From Bacteroidales bacterium (GTDB lineage Bacteria; Bacteroidota; Bacteroidia; Bacteroidales; WCHB1-69): a stretch of 64,000 bases of DNA. Under the pieces are notes generated by a model that saw only the letters and a program-made list of their open reading frames with translations, was not told the origin of the DNA and did no database searches. The stretch spans positions 1-64,000 of the forward strand of contig JAFXTS010000003.1 of assembly GCA_017535665.1 (NCBI GenBank), in the 5' to 3' direction. Each line of letters opens with the position of its first letter. Position 1 is the first letter of the stretch. Made by a program: the position numbers and the translations under genes. This document shows, piece after piece, positions 9,231 through 17,298 of the stretch.

Positions 9231-10013
9231 ATGAATGGCAAGGACAAATGTAGTTACCTGAAGGCGATTCGCCGTGAGATTGCGGCAGCCAACGGCATCG
9301 ATTTGTGGATCCCCGAATGTACCTTCGAAGGTGAGTGCTCTGGCACGTGTCCCCGCTGTGAAGGGGAGGTGCGGCAGTTGGAGAGTGCCATCTCGCAGCG
9401 GCGGAAACTCTCCCAAAAGGTGGCCATTCTCGGGGTGGCGGCTGGGTTGTCGCTGGCGGGAATGTCGCCCGCTGTCGCCCAGACCGAAGTCTCGTGTGAC
9501 AGCACCCAATTGGAGACGAGTTCCAAATCTGATAGGGTGCTGCTGGGAGATGCCGAACCTTTTAGGAAGGTGCCGGGATATGTTCACCTACAATACGATG
9601 CGCATCTTGGATATACATTTGGCCCCACATCTACTGTGTTCGATTTTGCAGAGAAGACCCCTCTGAGACGAGTCGGCGATGCCGAAAAACCAGATTTGTC
9701 GAAATACTATGTGAAATCCCCCATGTTCCCAGGCGGAGAGGATGAGATGAAGCGGTTCGTCCGAGAGAATTTCATCGCTCCAGGAACGGCTCGTGAGCTG
9801 GGAGCTGACTGTGATGTCGTTGTGGAATTCCAGGTGAGCACGAAAGGAAAGGTGAGTGGTGTCAAAGTGAAAGGCAAAGCCGACCCTGCGGTGAAGAATG
9901 CGTTGAGAAAAGTCTTCCGCTCCATGCCCTTGTGGACTCCCGCTACTGTCAATGGCGAGGTGGTCTCCGGCTGCGTGCAAGTCCCCATCACATTTCTTCG
10001 CAAAGAAGAGTAA
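9231..10013 (+). CDS. TonB C-terminal-domain protein with N-terminal cysteine cluster
   Basis: The 260-residue protein has three parts. Residues 1 to about 60 contain C7 and the cluster ECTFEGECSGTCPRCEGE (C-x5-C-x3-C-x2-C), which looks metal-binding and would be cytoplasmic. One hydrophobic segment (VAILGVAAGLSLAGMSPAVAQ, about 62-85) acts as membrane anchor or uncleaved signal. The C-terminal 95 residues (FPGGEDEMKRFVRENF ... VVVEFQVSTKGKVSGVKVK ... FLRKEE) are a TonB C-terminal domain. TonB domains pass energy to outer-membrane receptors, but a lone one without ExbBD and with a cysteine head is more likely a sensor or an assembly partner. That is inference. A -7 element at 9200 precedes it, and the converging neighbour ends 47 bp away. 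Confidence 0.75.
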   Translation: MNGKDKCSYLKAIRREIAAANGIDLWIPECTFEGECSGTCPRCEGEVRQLESAISQRRKLSQKVAILGVAAGLSLAGMSPAVAQTEVSCDSTQLETSSKSDRVLLGDAEPFRKVPGYVHLQYDAHLGYTFGPTSTVFDFAEKTPLRRVGDAEKPDLSKYYVKSPMFPGGEDEMKRFVRENFIAPGTARELGADCDVVVEFQVSTKGKVSGVKVKGKADPAVKNALRKVFRSMPLWTPATVNGEVVSGCVQVPITFLRKEE

Positions 10014-10036
10014 CGCGATAGCGTATCACCTACAAC

Positions 10037-10080
10037 TCTCAGTTTTCAATTTTCAGTTTTCAGTTTTCAGTTTTCAATTT
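10037..10080. repeat. Short tandem repeat of a CAGTTTT/CAATTTT heptamer
   Basis: Five to six imperfect copies of the heptamer TTTTCAG/TTTTCAA lie between two converging genes and run into the last codons of the minus-strand hydrolase. The same motif recurs at about 42983-43020 and, on the other strand, near 47450-47480. Confidence 0.7.
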
Positions 10081-11091
10081 AATAAACACCGGCAGGTGGT
10101 CGGCATAGCCGCCGATGTAGCGCGGCCCCGAGTAGGTGCGGTACACACGGTATCCGCCGTACTTGTCGTCGGGTTCCACCATGAAGTCGGCCATGAAGAT
10201 GTGTGCCTGCTGCCCGATGATATGCGTGCCGCTGTTATCCAGCAGGGCAGGGGAGACGATGATCTGGTCAAGGCAACCCCAGAAGTCCTCATGCTTGTGC
10301 GAGCCGATATTCTGCATCTTCAGGAAACGGAACATTAGGTCGAAGAGGGTTCGTTCAGAATGCTCGAGCAGGTCGATGTCGCCTGCGCGCAGTACTTCGG
10401 TGATGCTTTCGTCGGTGGGATAGTCGTTGAAGTCGCCGGTAATCAGGATGTTGGCGGCGGGCTCGTGGGTCAGTATCGAGTCGGCCAGCGCGCGCACCAT
10501 CCGCGCGTAGTGATTCCGTTTTGGGATGGTGGGGGCGTAGCCGCCATATCGTGAGGTCCAGTGGTTGACGACAATGTGGATGGAGTCGCCGTTGGGCAGC
10601 CGGGCCACCACATACAGCAGGTCTCGGTTGCGGCAGGCCGTGTCGAAGGGAAACACCACCGGCACGGCACGTTCCCGTAGGATGGTGATGCGGTCGGCGC
10701 GGTAGAGGAGTGCCACATCCACCCCGCGCGCATCCGGCGAGTCGTGATGCACGTAGCGGTAGCCATACTCCTTCAAGGGTGAGTCGCGGCACAGTTTCTG
10801 CAATACGCTGGCTTCTTCCACCTCCGCCATGCCGATGATGTCCGGCGGGTGCCAACTGTTCATTGCTAATATTACCTTGGCGATGTTGTTGATCTTCCGT
10901 GTATATTTTCCGTAAGTCCAGTGATAAAGCCCCGTCGGGGTGAAGGCATCATCGTTCTTCTGCGGGTTGTCGCTTGGGTGGAAAAGATTCTCCACATTGT
11001 AAAAACCGATGACGATTCCGGTGCTGTTTTGTGCCGTTAGGAGAAAAACAGCACATGTTAAATAGATAAAAATTAGTAACTTTTTCATCAT
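10060..11091 (-). CDS. Secreted endonuclease/exonuclease/phosphatase (EEP) family protein
   Basis: The 343-residue protein has a signal peptide (MMKKLLIFIYLTCAVFLLTAQ) and the EEP fold signatures: GFYNVENLF near the start (the Asn and Glu metal site), MAEVEEASVL, VVNHWTSRYGG, ITGDFNDYPTD (the catalytic GDFN motif) and a C-terminal YADHLPVFIKL (the SDH-like His). All catalytic positions are present. Bacteroidota encode many such exported EEP enzymes that act on nucleic acids or phosphoesters; the substrate cannot be read here. A -7 element (TATCTTTG on the minus strand, 11121-11128) lies 30 bases upstream of the start. Confidence 0.88.
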   Translation of the reverse strand: MMKKLLIFIYLTCAVFLLTAQNSTGIVIGFYNVENLFHPSDNPQKNDDAFTPTGLYHWTYGKYTRKINNIAKVILAMNSWHPPDIIGMAEVEEASVLQKLCRDSPLKEYGYRYVHHDSPDARGVDVALLYRADRITILRERAVPVVFPFDTACRNRDLLYVVARLPNGDSIHIVVNHWTSRYGGYAPTIPKRNHYARMVRALADSILTHEPAANILITGDFNDYPTDESITEVLRAGDIDLLEHSERTLFDLMFRFLKMQNIGSHKHEDFWGCLDQIIVSPALLDNSGTHIIGQQAHIFMADFMVEPDDKYGGYRVYRTYSGPRYIGGYADHLPVFIKLKTEN

Positions 11092-11120
11092 TGCAATCTC
11101 AATTAGTTAGTTTGAGGCTG

Positions 11121-11128
11121 CAAAGATA
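11121..11128 (-). promoter_or_regulatory. Bacteroidota -7 element for the EEP-family gene
   Basis: On the minus strand this reads TATCTTTG and sits 30 bases from the ATG at 11091. No good -33 element at the standard distance. Confidence 0.4.
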
Positions 11129-11179
11129 CAACTTTATTTTCAAATATTCACAATAAATTAAAAATATTTTAATAAAATT

Positions 11180-11950
11180 TTAATCCCAGTCTTCGGAAAC
11201 GGGAAAACGGGTGCGCCAAGCGTTAAGGCGAACTGAGGAGAGTTCGGACTGTACAAGCATGGCGGTGGATGGGGTGGCGATGACTATGCGTTCTCCGCTG
11301 GGCGCAATGATTTGACTGTCACCCTGATAGTGTCTCCCTTGAGGGTCGTCGCCCACGCAGTTGCAACCCACCACATAGCATTGGTTCTCGATGGCGCGTG
11401 CGGTGAGGAGGGTGTTCCAGATGTGTGCGCGGGCAGCGGGCCAATTGGCGACATATAGCAGGATGTCATATTTGAACTGACTGTTTTTCACCGAGTTGCG
11501 GCACCATACAGGAAATCGCAGGTCGTAGCAGATTTGCGGACAGATGCGCCATCCCTGATACTCGAAGATGGGCAGTGTGTCTCCTTTTTGGAACAGTTCC
11601 GGTTCGGGACTGGTAAGGAAGAGGTGGCGTTTGTCATAAGTGCCTACAATGCCATCCGGTGTGATGAAATAGAGGCGGTTATACCATTTCCCGTTCTCAT
11701 GTACGGCCACACTGCCCGTCACGGCGGAGTTGCGATCGCAAGCAAGCTGCTGCATCCATTCTACTATTTGGGCCGAGTTGTTGGAAGGTAAGTTATTGAC
11801 AATGAATCCTGTGGCGAAGGTCTCGGGAAGAACAATCAGTCCGTTGGGGCTGACATCGTGAAGTAGTTCGCGTGCCGCATCAAGATTATGTGAGATATCG
11901 TGCCAATGGATTTCGTTTTGTACGATGGTGATGGGGAGTGTTCCGGTCAT
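11180..11950 (-). CDS. Nitrilase-superfamily omega-amidase (YafV-like)
   Basis: The start is the ATG at 11950 (MTGTLPITIVQNEIHW), not the TTG frame opening upstream, because a -7 element (TAAGTTTG, minus strand, 11972-11979) would place the transcript start between them. The 256-residue protein carries the full catalytic triad of the C-N hydrolase family: Glu in VLPETFATGF, Lys in YDKRHLF and Cys in ICYDLRFPVW. These features and the ending YRTRFPV-like NAWRTRFPVSEDWD match omega-amidases that remove the side-chain amide of alpha-keto acid amides (2-oxoglutaramate repair). It is a single gene, divergent from nothing obvious and not in an operon. Confidence 0.88.
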   Translation of the reverse strand: MTGTLPITIVQNEIHWHDISHNLDAARELLHDVSPNGLIVLPETFATGFIVNNLPSNNSAQIVEWMQQLACDRNSAVTGSVAVHENGKWYNRLYFITPDGIVGTYDKRHLFLTSPEPELFQKGDTLPIFEYQGWRICPQICYDLRFPVWCRNSVKNSQFKYDILLYVANWPAARAHIWNTLLTARAIENQCYVVGCNCVGDDPQGRHYQGDSQIIAPSGERIVIATPSTAMLVQSELSSVRLNAWRTRFPVSEDWD

Positions 11951-12093
11951 GAAATGGTGATTTTGGGACTGCAAACTTACAACATTTTCTTTTCTGATAA
12001 GTAATGATGAATGATAGAAAGCGATATGATAGTGATAAATATTTTATTATCAGTAAATTAATTTTTTTTTGAAAAATTGAAGGGATGATGAGG

Positions 12094-12120
12094 TTGGCAT
12101 TGAAAAAAGTTGTATTTTTG
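12094..12120 (+). promoter_or_regulatory. Promoter of the tRNA-Ser gene
   Basis: TTG at 12094-12096 and TATTTTTG at 12113-12120, spaced by 16 bases, match the Bacteroidota housekeeping promoter. The tRNA starts 24 bases further on. Confidence 0.6.
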
Positions 12121-12144
12121 CAGCCTCGATTAAGCACGAGTCCC

Positions 12145-12231
12145 GGAGAGGTGGGTGAGTGGCTTAAACCACCAGTTTGCTAAACTGACGTAGGAGTAAT
12201 CCTACCGCGAGTTCGAATCTCGCCCTCTCCG
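12145..12231 (+). tRNA. tRNA-Ser (anticodon GCU)
   Basis: Acceptor arm GGAGAGG pairs with CCTCTCC and is followed by a G discriminator, as in serine tRNAs. The anticodon loop TTGCTAA sits in the arm CCAGT/ACTGA and gives anticodon GCU, which reads AGC/AGU. A long variable arm (GTAGGA-gtaa-TCCTAC) is present, as required for class II tRNAs. The T arm contains GTTCGAATC. CCA is not encoded. Confidence 0.96.
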
Positions 12232-12237
12232 CAAAAC

Positions 12238-12270
12238 AAAAGGCAACGTGAACGCGTTGCCTTTTTTGTT
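12238..12270 (+). terminator. Intrinsic terminator after tRNA-Ser
   Basis: Hairpin with arms AGGCAACG and CGTTGCCT followed by TTTTTTGTTTT. Confidence 0.85.
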
Positions 12271-12285
12271 TTACAAAACCAATGG

Positions 12286-12312
12286 TTGTTTTCGTAAGAA
12301 TTTATATCTTTG
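12286..12312 (+). promoter_or_regulatory. Promoter of the rluE-like gene
   Basis: TTG at 12286-12288 and TATCTTTG at 12305-12312 with a 16-base spacer, 32 bases upstream of the ATG at 12345. The layout is the same as for the tRNA-Ser promoter. Confidence 0.6.
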
Positions 12313-12344
12313 TAAAAATAATAATTGTTGCGAGGAAGTGAATT

Positions 12345-12878
12345 ATGGTGATCTTGTTCAATAAACCCTATGGGGTGCTGAGTCAGTTTACGCCCGAGGC
12401 CGGTCATCGGGCCCTCAACGAGTTCGGTTTTCCTGCCGGCGTGTATGCCGCCGGACGGCTGGACCACGACAGCGAGGGGGCTTTGCTGCTGACCGACGAC
12501 GGACGGCTGATCAAGCGGATGCTGGATCCGAAGAACGCCCACCCGCGCACCTACCTCGCCCAAGTGGATGGCGAGATTCCCGATGAGGCCTTGCAGAAAC
12601 TGTCCAAGGGGGTTGTCATCAAAGGCTACCGCACCCGCCCCTGCAAGGCGGAACGTACACTGCCGCCAGAAGACCTCTGGGAACGCGTGCCGCCTATACG
12701 TTATCGTGCCACCATCCCCACCAGTTGGATCCGCCTCACCCTCACCGAAGGTAAGAACCGTCAGGTGCGCCACATGACCGCAGCGGTCGGTTTCCCCACC
12801 TTGCGGCTCATCCGTGTCCAAATCGGGGACCTCAGCCTGGGCACCCTCCAGCCCGGTGAGTGGAGGATTGTCCAATAG
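12345..12878 (+). CDS. rluE: 23S rRNA pseudouridine synthase, RluE/RsuA family
   Basis: The 177-residue protein is a short RsuA-family enzyme without an S4 domain. It begins VILFNKPYGVLSQF, carries the catalytic motif YAAGRLDHDSEGALLLTDDG (the Asp of GRLD is the nucleophile), then RTYLAQVDG and the C-terminal LTEGKNRQVRHMTAAVGFPTLRLIR. Short members with this start are RluE, which modifies U2457 of 23S rRNA. The exact target is inferred from the family. Confidence 0.88.
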   Translation: MVILFNKPYGVLSQFTPEAGHRALNEFGFPAGVYAAGRLDHDSEGALLLTDDGRLIKRMLDPKNAHPRTYLAQVDGEIPDEALQKLSKGVVIKGYRTRPCKAERTLPPEDLWERVPPIRYRATIPTSWIRLTLTEGKNRQVRHMTAAVGFPTLRLIRVQIGDLSLGTLQPGEWRIVQ

Positions 12879-12947
12879 CAATTGTTCGAGAAAGCGTGTG
12901 GATTAAAGGACTCTGATGATGGAGTTCAAAAGGCTTGTCTCTTCTTC

Positions 12948-15467
12948 TTACTTCTTGATAAATTTGCCGTTGCAAACCTGACCTTCGGCGGTGATTCTGA
13001 TGAAAAACACGCCTGCCGGAAGTTCCGAAAGGTTGAGGTCGGCATTAGTAGTATTCGGTTCAACTGTCATCGTCAGACCGCCAATCACATTGTATATTTC
13101 AACTTTCTGCATGGGGATGTCGCAACGTACATGCAGCGTTTCGTTGGCCGGATTCGGGAAGAGTTGGACGTTGGTGAGACGGTATTGTGCCACACCATCG
13201 GGATTGTAGGTGAAACTGCTGTTCGCACTCCAGTCGCTCAGGTTGTCGTTGCCACAGTCGGCCTGGATGGTCACATCCACCACGTCACCAGGCTGCAGTC
13301 CGGGAATCTGGAAGGAGAGGGTGGAGATGTTGACCGAGTAGGTGATGCCGTTGATGGTGTAACGGACGGTCCAACTCTGTGCATCGCTGGTCCAGGTCAG
13401 CAGACCGTTTTCATCCATATTAATATTGGTGGGCACATCACAGGGCTCCACGGGCGGGGTGTCATCCTGGAAGGTGGCATACAGCGTATGGTTGCTCTGG
13501 ATGTTGGTGAGCGTGTAGCTGTCGTTAGCCACCTGTGCGGTGACATCGGTGCCGTTGTCAGTGAGCATTAGCAGCGAGAATCCGCTGTTGGCCGTGAGGG
13601 TGAAGGTCTGGGATGCACCAGCGTTGACCGTTGCATTGGTTGGAGTGATGGTGCCGTTGCCATCGGTAGAGGCTGTAAGAATGTAAGTGTCAGTCGGCGT
13701 GGAAGATGCGTGGAAGGCCACATAGATGTCGTGGTCGGTGCCGATGTTGGTAAGCGAATAGATATTGTTGGATACGTTGACCGTTACATCCATGGTGTTA
13801 TCGGTCACATAGTCAATCTCATAGCCGTTGTCGGGTACGATGGTGAACACCTGCGAGCCGCCGCCCTGCACCGTAGCCTGAGTCGGGGTGATCGTGCCGT
13901 GCCCGTCGGTGGTAGCCGTCAGGTTGAAGGTCTGGGAGGCATCCTGAGTGAAGGCCACGTAGATGTCGTGGTCAGCCGTAACATTGGTGAGGGTATAGGT
14001 GTTGTTGCTGACTAATGTCGTGACATCCATCGTGTTATCGGTCACATAGTCCACCATGTAGCCAGGGTTGGGGGTGAAGGTGTAGGTGATGCTGTTGCCG
14101 CATTGTAAGGTGGTGTTGGTCGGGTTCACCGAGCCGTTGCCGCCAGAAGTAGCCGTCAAACTGAAAGAAGGCACACTATAGGTGACTTGGAACGTATGGT
14201 CGGTGGTCACATTGTAGAAGGTATAGGTGTTGTTGGTGACACTGCTCAGCACGCTCACTCCGTCGGCGAGCACATCCACGATGGTACGGCAGTCGCCGGG
14301 CATGATGGTGAAGGTCTGCGCGGCACCGTCGGCCACGGTCACGTTGCCCGACGGCGTGATGGTACCGTCGGTGTTCAGCACTGTGATGGTGTGGGTGACA
14401 CTGGTCGGTCCTTCGAAGTTGACGGTCAGACAGGCGGAGTTGTCGGAGGGGTCGTTCTCCTCCCACGGAGTAGTCACCGTGGCGTTCATGCAGAAGGTGT
14501 GCGTGCCGTAGTAGTTGTGGCTGGCGATATAGGAGGCGGGGAAGATGGTGATATCGTCAAAATAGACGCCGCTGCCGCTGCTGATGGCGGTGGTTCCAGT
14601 GGCGTAGGTGCCAATATAAGTGCCATCTAAGGTCAATTCATAAGTGATGACACCGTTAAAGTCATTCACGGCATCTCCATAATTAGCATTATATGCCACC
14701 ACCACAGGACTGAAGTCGCTGCCGTAAGGAACTGTCATCGAGGAAATTTCGTTCTGGCTGGTGCCATTGTCGATATACCAAGTCAACAAATCCACCAATA
14801 CACCACCGCCGTTGGGATCTACGGCAAAAGCTTCAATAGCCCAACTGCTTACCTGAAAATCAGAGATATAGTCGTTCAGGTCATACCATTCGTTATCGTC
14901 TGAATCCCAAACCAGAGAGCCCTTTCCCGTTATGCTGCTGGTCTCGTCGAAGCCCATCATGTAACTGTTGGCGCTGACGTTGCTGATACCCACACCGAAC
15001 CAAAGTTCCTGGGAGGCGTCGATGGTGATGGGGGTGTTGAGGGTCACGGTGGTGAGGCTGCCCAAGTTGACGGAACTGACCGCCTGCGAGACGATGAGTG
15101 TGCCGGCATTCATAGAGGTACTGGAGGTGTAGCTGCCCCCCTGGTACACCTTCACGGTGTAGTTGCCTGAAGGTGAGTAGTTTCCGCTCTCCACGTAGAA
15201 GGCGATCTGCGTTAGCTGGAAGCCGTTGTAGGGGGCGAGATCGCTGGTGGTGAAACGCTCCGCGAAGATGATATTGTCCATGTAGGAGTTGTTGATGACA
15301 CCGTCGTCAATGTAAGAAGCCCAAGTGAGCCAAGTAGAGGCTCTGTCTTGGTTGGGCATGGACACATGAGAGGTCTCTCCAGTTTTGGAGAGCCGCACGG
15401 CGGCATTCTGTGCCGAAACCGCAAAGAGGGCGGCACAAAGCAAAAGAATAAGGGTTAATCTTTTCAT
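12948..15467 (-). CDS. Secreted T9SS cargo protein with InlB-type repeats
   Basis: The 839-residue protein has a signal peptide (MKRLTLILLLCAALFAVSA), an N-terminal lectin-like module shared with the next gene (FTTSDLAPYNGFQLTQIAFYV), a CARDB-like module (DNGTSQNEISSMTVPYGSDF) and four divergent InlB B-type repeats, each ending with VTADHDIYVAF-like or IQSNHTLYATF-like text. A short fibronectin-like domain (WTSDAQSWTVRYTINGI) follows and the protein ends with a type A sorting domain (LFPNPANETLHVRCD ... LPAGVFFIRITAEGQVCNGKFIKK). The protein should be exported to the cell surface through T9SS. Function beyond surface adhesion or binding is unknown. It is likely co-transcribed with the 15502-17058 gene. 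Confidence 0.85.
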   Translation of the reverse strand: MKRLTLILLLCAALFAVSAQNAAVRLSKTGETSHVSMPNQDRASTWLTWASYIDDGVINNSYMDNIIFAERFTTSDLAPYNGFQLTQIAFYVESGNYSPSGNYTVKVYQGGSYTSSTSMNAGTLIVSQAVSSVNLGSLTTVTLNTPITIDASQELWFGVGISNVSANSYMMGFDETSSITGKGSLVWDSDDNEWYDLNDYISDFQVSSWAIEAFAVDPNGGGVLVDLLTWYIDNGTSQNEISSMTVPYGSDFSPVVVAYNANYGDAVNDFNGVITYELTLDGTYIGTYATGTTAISSGSGVYFDDITIFPASYIASHNYYGTHTFCMNATVTTPWEENDPSDNSACLTVNFEGPTSVTHTITVLNTDGTITPSGNVTVADGAAQTFTIMPGDCRTIVDVLADGVSVLSSVTNNTYTFYNVTTDHTFQVTYSVPSFSLTATSGGNGSVNPTNTTLQCGNSITYTFTPNPGYMVDYVTDNTMDVTTLVSNNTYTLTNVTADHDIYVAFTQDASQTFNLTATTDGHGTITPTQATVQGGGSQVFTIVPDNGYEIDYVTDNTMDVTVNVSNNIYSLTNIGTDHDIYVAFHASSTPTDTYILTASTDGNGTITPTNATVNAGASQTFTLTANSGFSLLMLTDNGTDVTAQVANDSYTLTNIQSNHTLYATFQDDTPPVEPCDVPTNINMDENGLLTWTSDAQSWTVRYTINGITYSVNISTLSFQIPGLQPGDVVDVTIQADCGNDNLSDWSANSSFTYNPDGVAQYRLTNVQLFPNPANETLHVRCDIPMQKVEIYNVIGGLTMTVEPNTTNADLNLSELPAGVFFIRITAEGQVCNGKFIKK

Positions 15468-15501
15468 TTGTGAATGTTTTTATTATTAATAATTATTGAT
15501 T

Positions 15502-17058
15502 TTACTTCAATGATGTCTTGATGAAGGTGGCTCTTTCAACTCCTTGATTGGTAGTTACATGCAGGATGTAGCTGCCCGCTGGCAGGCTCGAAACATCAAG
15601 GTCGGTGCAAGCTCCAGAAGAGAGTACGGAGCGACCGGCGAGATCGAAGACGGTGACGTTCTGGATACCAGCCACCCCGTCAAGATAGAGACGGGTGGTG
15701 GCGGGGTTGGGATAGACACGCAGCGCGTTCTCTGGCTGCTCCTCAATGCCGACACCGTCTTCCCGGTAGGTCACCAGAAGGGTGTGGTCGCTCTGTACGT
15801 TGCTGAACGTGTAGGTGCGTCCGATGTTGATCACCATGTGTACATCGCCAGTCACATCCACGTTGTCGGCCAGCACATGGTCGATGGTCATGCCCTCAGG
15901 TGGTGTGATGACAAACCGCTGGTTGCCGCCCGGGTAGATATCCACCACACCGGAAGGCGACACGGTACTGTCGGTGTTGAGCACAGTGATATGGTAAAGC
16001 TGACTGTAGTTGGCAAAACTTACAGTGATGCAGGCACTGTTGTTGGTGAGGTCGCAGTCGTTCCAGCCCGCCGGCACCTCCACCTCGTAGCAGAAGTTGT
16101 GGGTAGTGCCGCAATAGCCGTTTTGGAAGACCTCCGCCGGAGTCATCTCCAAGATATTCATCCAGATGCCGCGCCCCGATACCAGCGTGTCGAAATAGCG
16201 GTGGGTGGAGAACAGGTTGCCGTCCATGTAGCCCCGCAAGGTGATGGTGTCGGTATAGTCGAGTTGGGCTTGGAAACTGTTGTCGTTATGCACCACCGCC
16301 ACGGGACGGAACGAGCTGCTGGCGGGCACATTCAGCGAAGTGATTTGGGTCTGCGAGGTCCCGTTGTTGATGAACTTGACTTTCAGGTCGATAAACTCGT
16401 CGACCACACCGTCGCTCACGCAGCCGGCCACGTTCCAGTTGTGGATTTCGGGATCGGTGAGGAAGTCGTCGGGAACGCCCCAGTAGCCGTTGTAGCCCAT
16501 CAGGTCGCCTTTGCCGGCAACGGCGGTGGCGTCATCGTGCGACATAGCATAGCCTTGAGTGGCCTGCACACGCACGCCGATCCACAATTCTTGCGAGGAG
16601 TTGATGGTGATGGGGGTGCTCAGCACCACGGTTTTCCAATGCCCGTAGGTGATGTCGTTCACCACCTGTGAGCAGCGTAGCGTGCCGGGAGAATTGTACA
16701 GATAATAGCCTTCGTAGTCACCGCCGGTATAAACCACCACGGTATAGGTGGCGGAGGTGGGCTCGGAGGCCACGTTGGAGGGCAGGAAGCGCACCTGCGT
16801 AAGCTGCATGCCGTTGTATGGCGCGAGGTCCGATGTGGTGAAACGCTGCATGGCATAATAATCCACCGAGTTGTTGAAGCCGATCATGTGGTAGATGTCG
16901 GTGTTCTGCGACCATGTGAGCCAGTTGGTAGTGCGATCCCAACTGTTGTCTTGCTGTACCGTACTGAGGTTCTCATTCTGCAGCAGCACCTGCGCCTGCG
17001 AGTAGGGGAGGATGCACAGGGCAATTAGAGTGATGAAAAGGGGTATAAAATTCTTCAT
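15502..17058 (-). CDS. Secreted T9SS cargo protein, paralogue of the downstream gene
   Basis: The 518-residue protein has a signal peptide ending SQAQ, the same N-terminal module as its neighbour (FTTSDLAPYNGMQLTQVRF ... ELWIGVRVQATQGYAMSHDD), a CARDB-like module (NNGTSQTQITSLNVPASSSF), one InlB-type repeat (ITVLNTDSTVSPSGVVD ... VQSDHTLLVTYRED) and a type A sorting domain (LRVYPNPATTRLYLDGV ... LPAGSYILHVTTNQGVERATFIKTSLK). The pair differ mainly in the number of repeats, which suggests duplication followed by repeat gain. The two genes are 34 bp apart and probably form one transcript starting at this gene. Confidence 0.85.
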   Translation of the reverse strand: MKNFIPLFITLIALCILPYSQAQVLLQNENLSTVQQDNSWDRTTNWLTWSQNTDIYHMIGFNNSVDYYAMQRFTTSDLAPYNGMQLTQVRFLPSNVASEPTSATYTVVVYTGGDYEGYYLYNSPGTLRCSQVVNDITYGHWKTVVLSTPITINSSQELWIGVRVQATQGYAMSHDDATAVAGKGDLMGYNGYWGVPDDFLTDPEIHNWNVAGCVSDGVVDEFIDLKVKFINNGTSQTQITSLNVPASSSFRPVAVVHNDNSFQAQLDYTDTITLRGYMDGNLFSTHRYFDTLVSGRGIWMNILEMTPAEVFQNGYCGTTHNFCYEVEVPAGWNDCDLTNNSACITVSFANYSQLYHITVLNTDSTVSPSGVVDIYPGGNQRFVITPPEGMTIDHVLADNVDVTGDVHMVINIGRTYTFSNVQSDHTLLVTYREDGVGIEEQPENALRVYPNPATTRLYLDGVAGIQNVTVFDLAGRSVLSSGACTDLDVSSLPAGSYILHVTTNQGVERATFIKTSLK

Positions 17059-17298
17059 GTTTATAAAATATTTTTTTTCAAGAATGAAGCGGCAAATATA
17101 GAAAATAATTTTTTATCAAATAGATTTTTTTGTAAAAAAATACAAAAGATTGCACAGGGAATCTCCCACCCAGTGGGCTTGTATTGGAGACTATTCACCA
17201 CATGAATGCAGTAGGAATTTTTTTATCCTATTGATTCGCAATAAATTTACTATTAGAGCGTTAATAAGCCTATGATGTAAATATCGAGACCGTCAAAT

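Noticed and set aside
10355..10855. 166-codon minus-strand frame inside the EEP gene
   Set aside because: Frame-shifted shadow of the EEP-family gene with low-complexity Arg/His/Pro content.
12145..12231. tRNA-Ser as an attachment site for an integrated element
   Set aside because: No integrase and no second copy of the tRNA 3' end was seen in the window.
14187..16671. Long plus-strand frames opposite the two T9SS cargo genes
   Set aside because: Antisense shadows rich in Val, Gly and His; the minus-strand frames have signal peptides and sorting domains.
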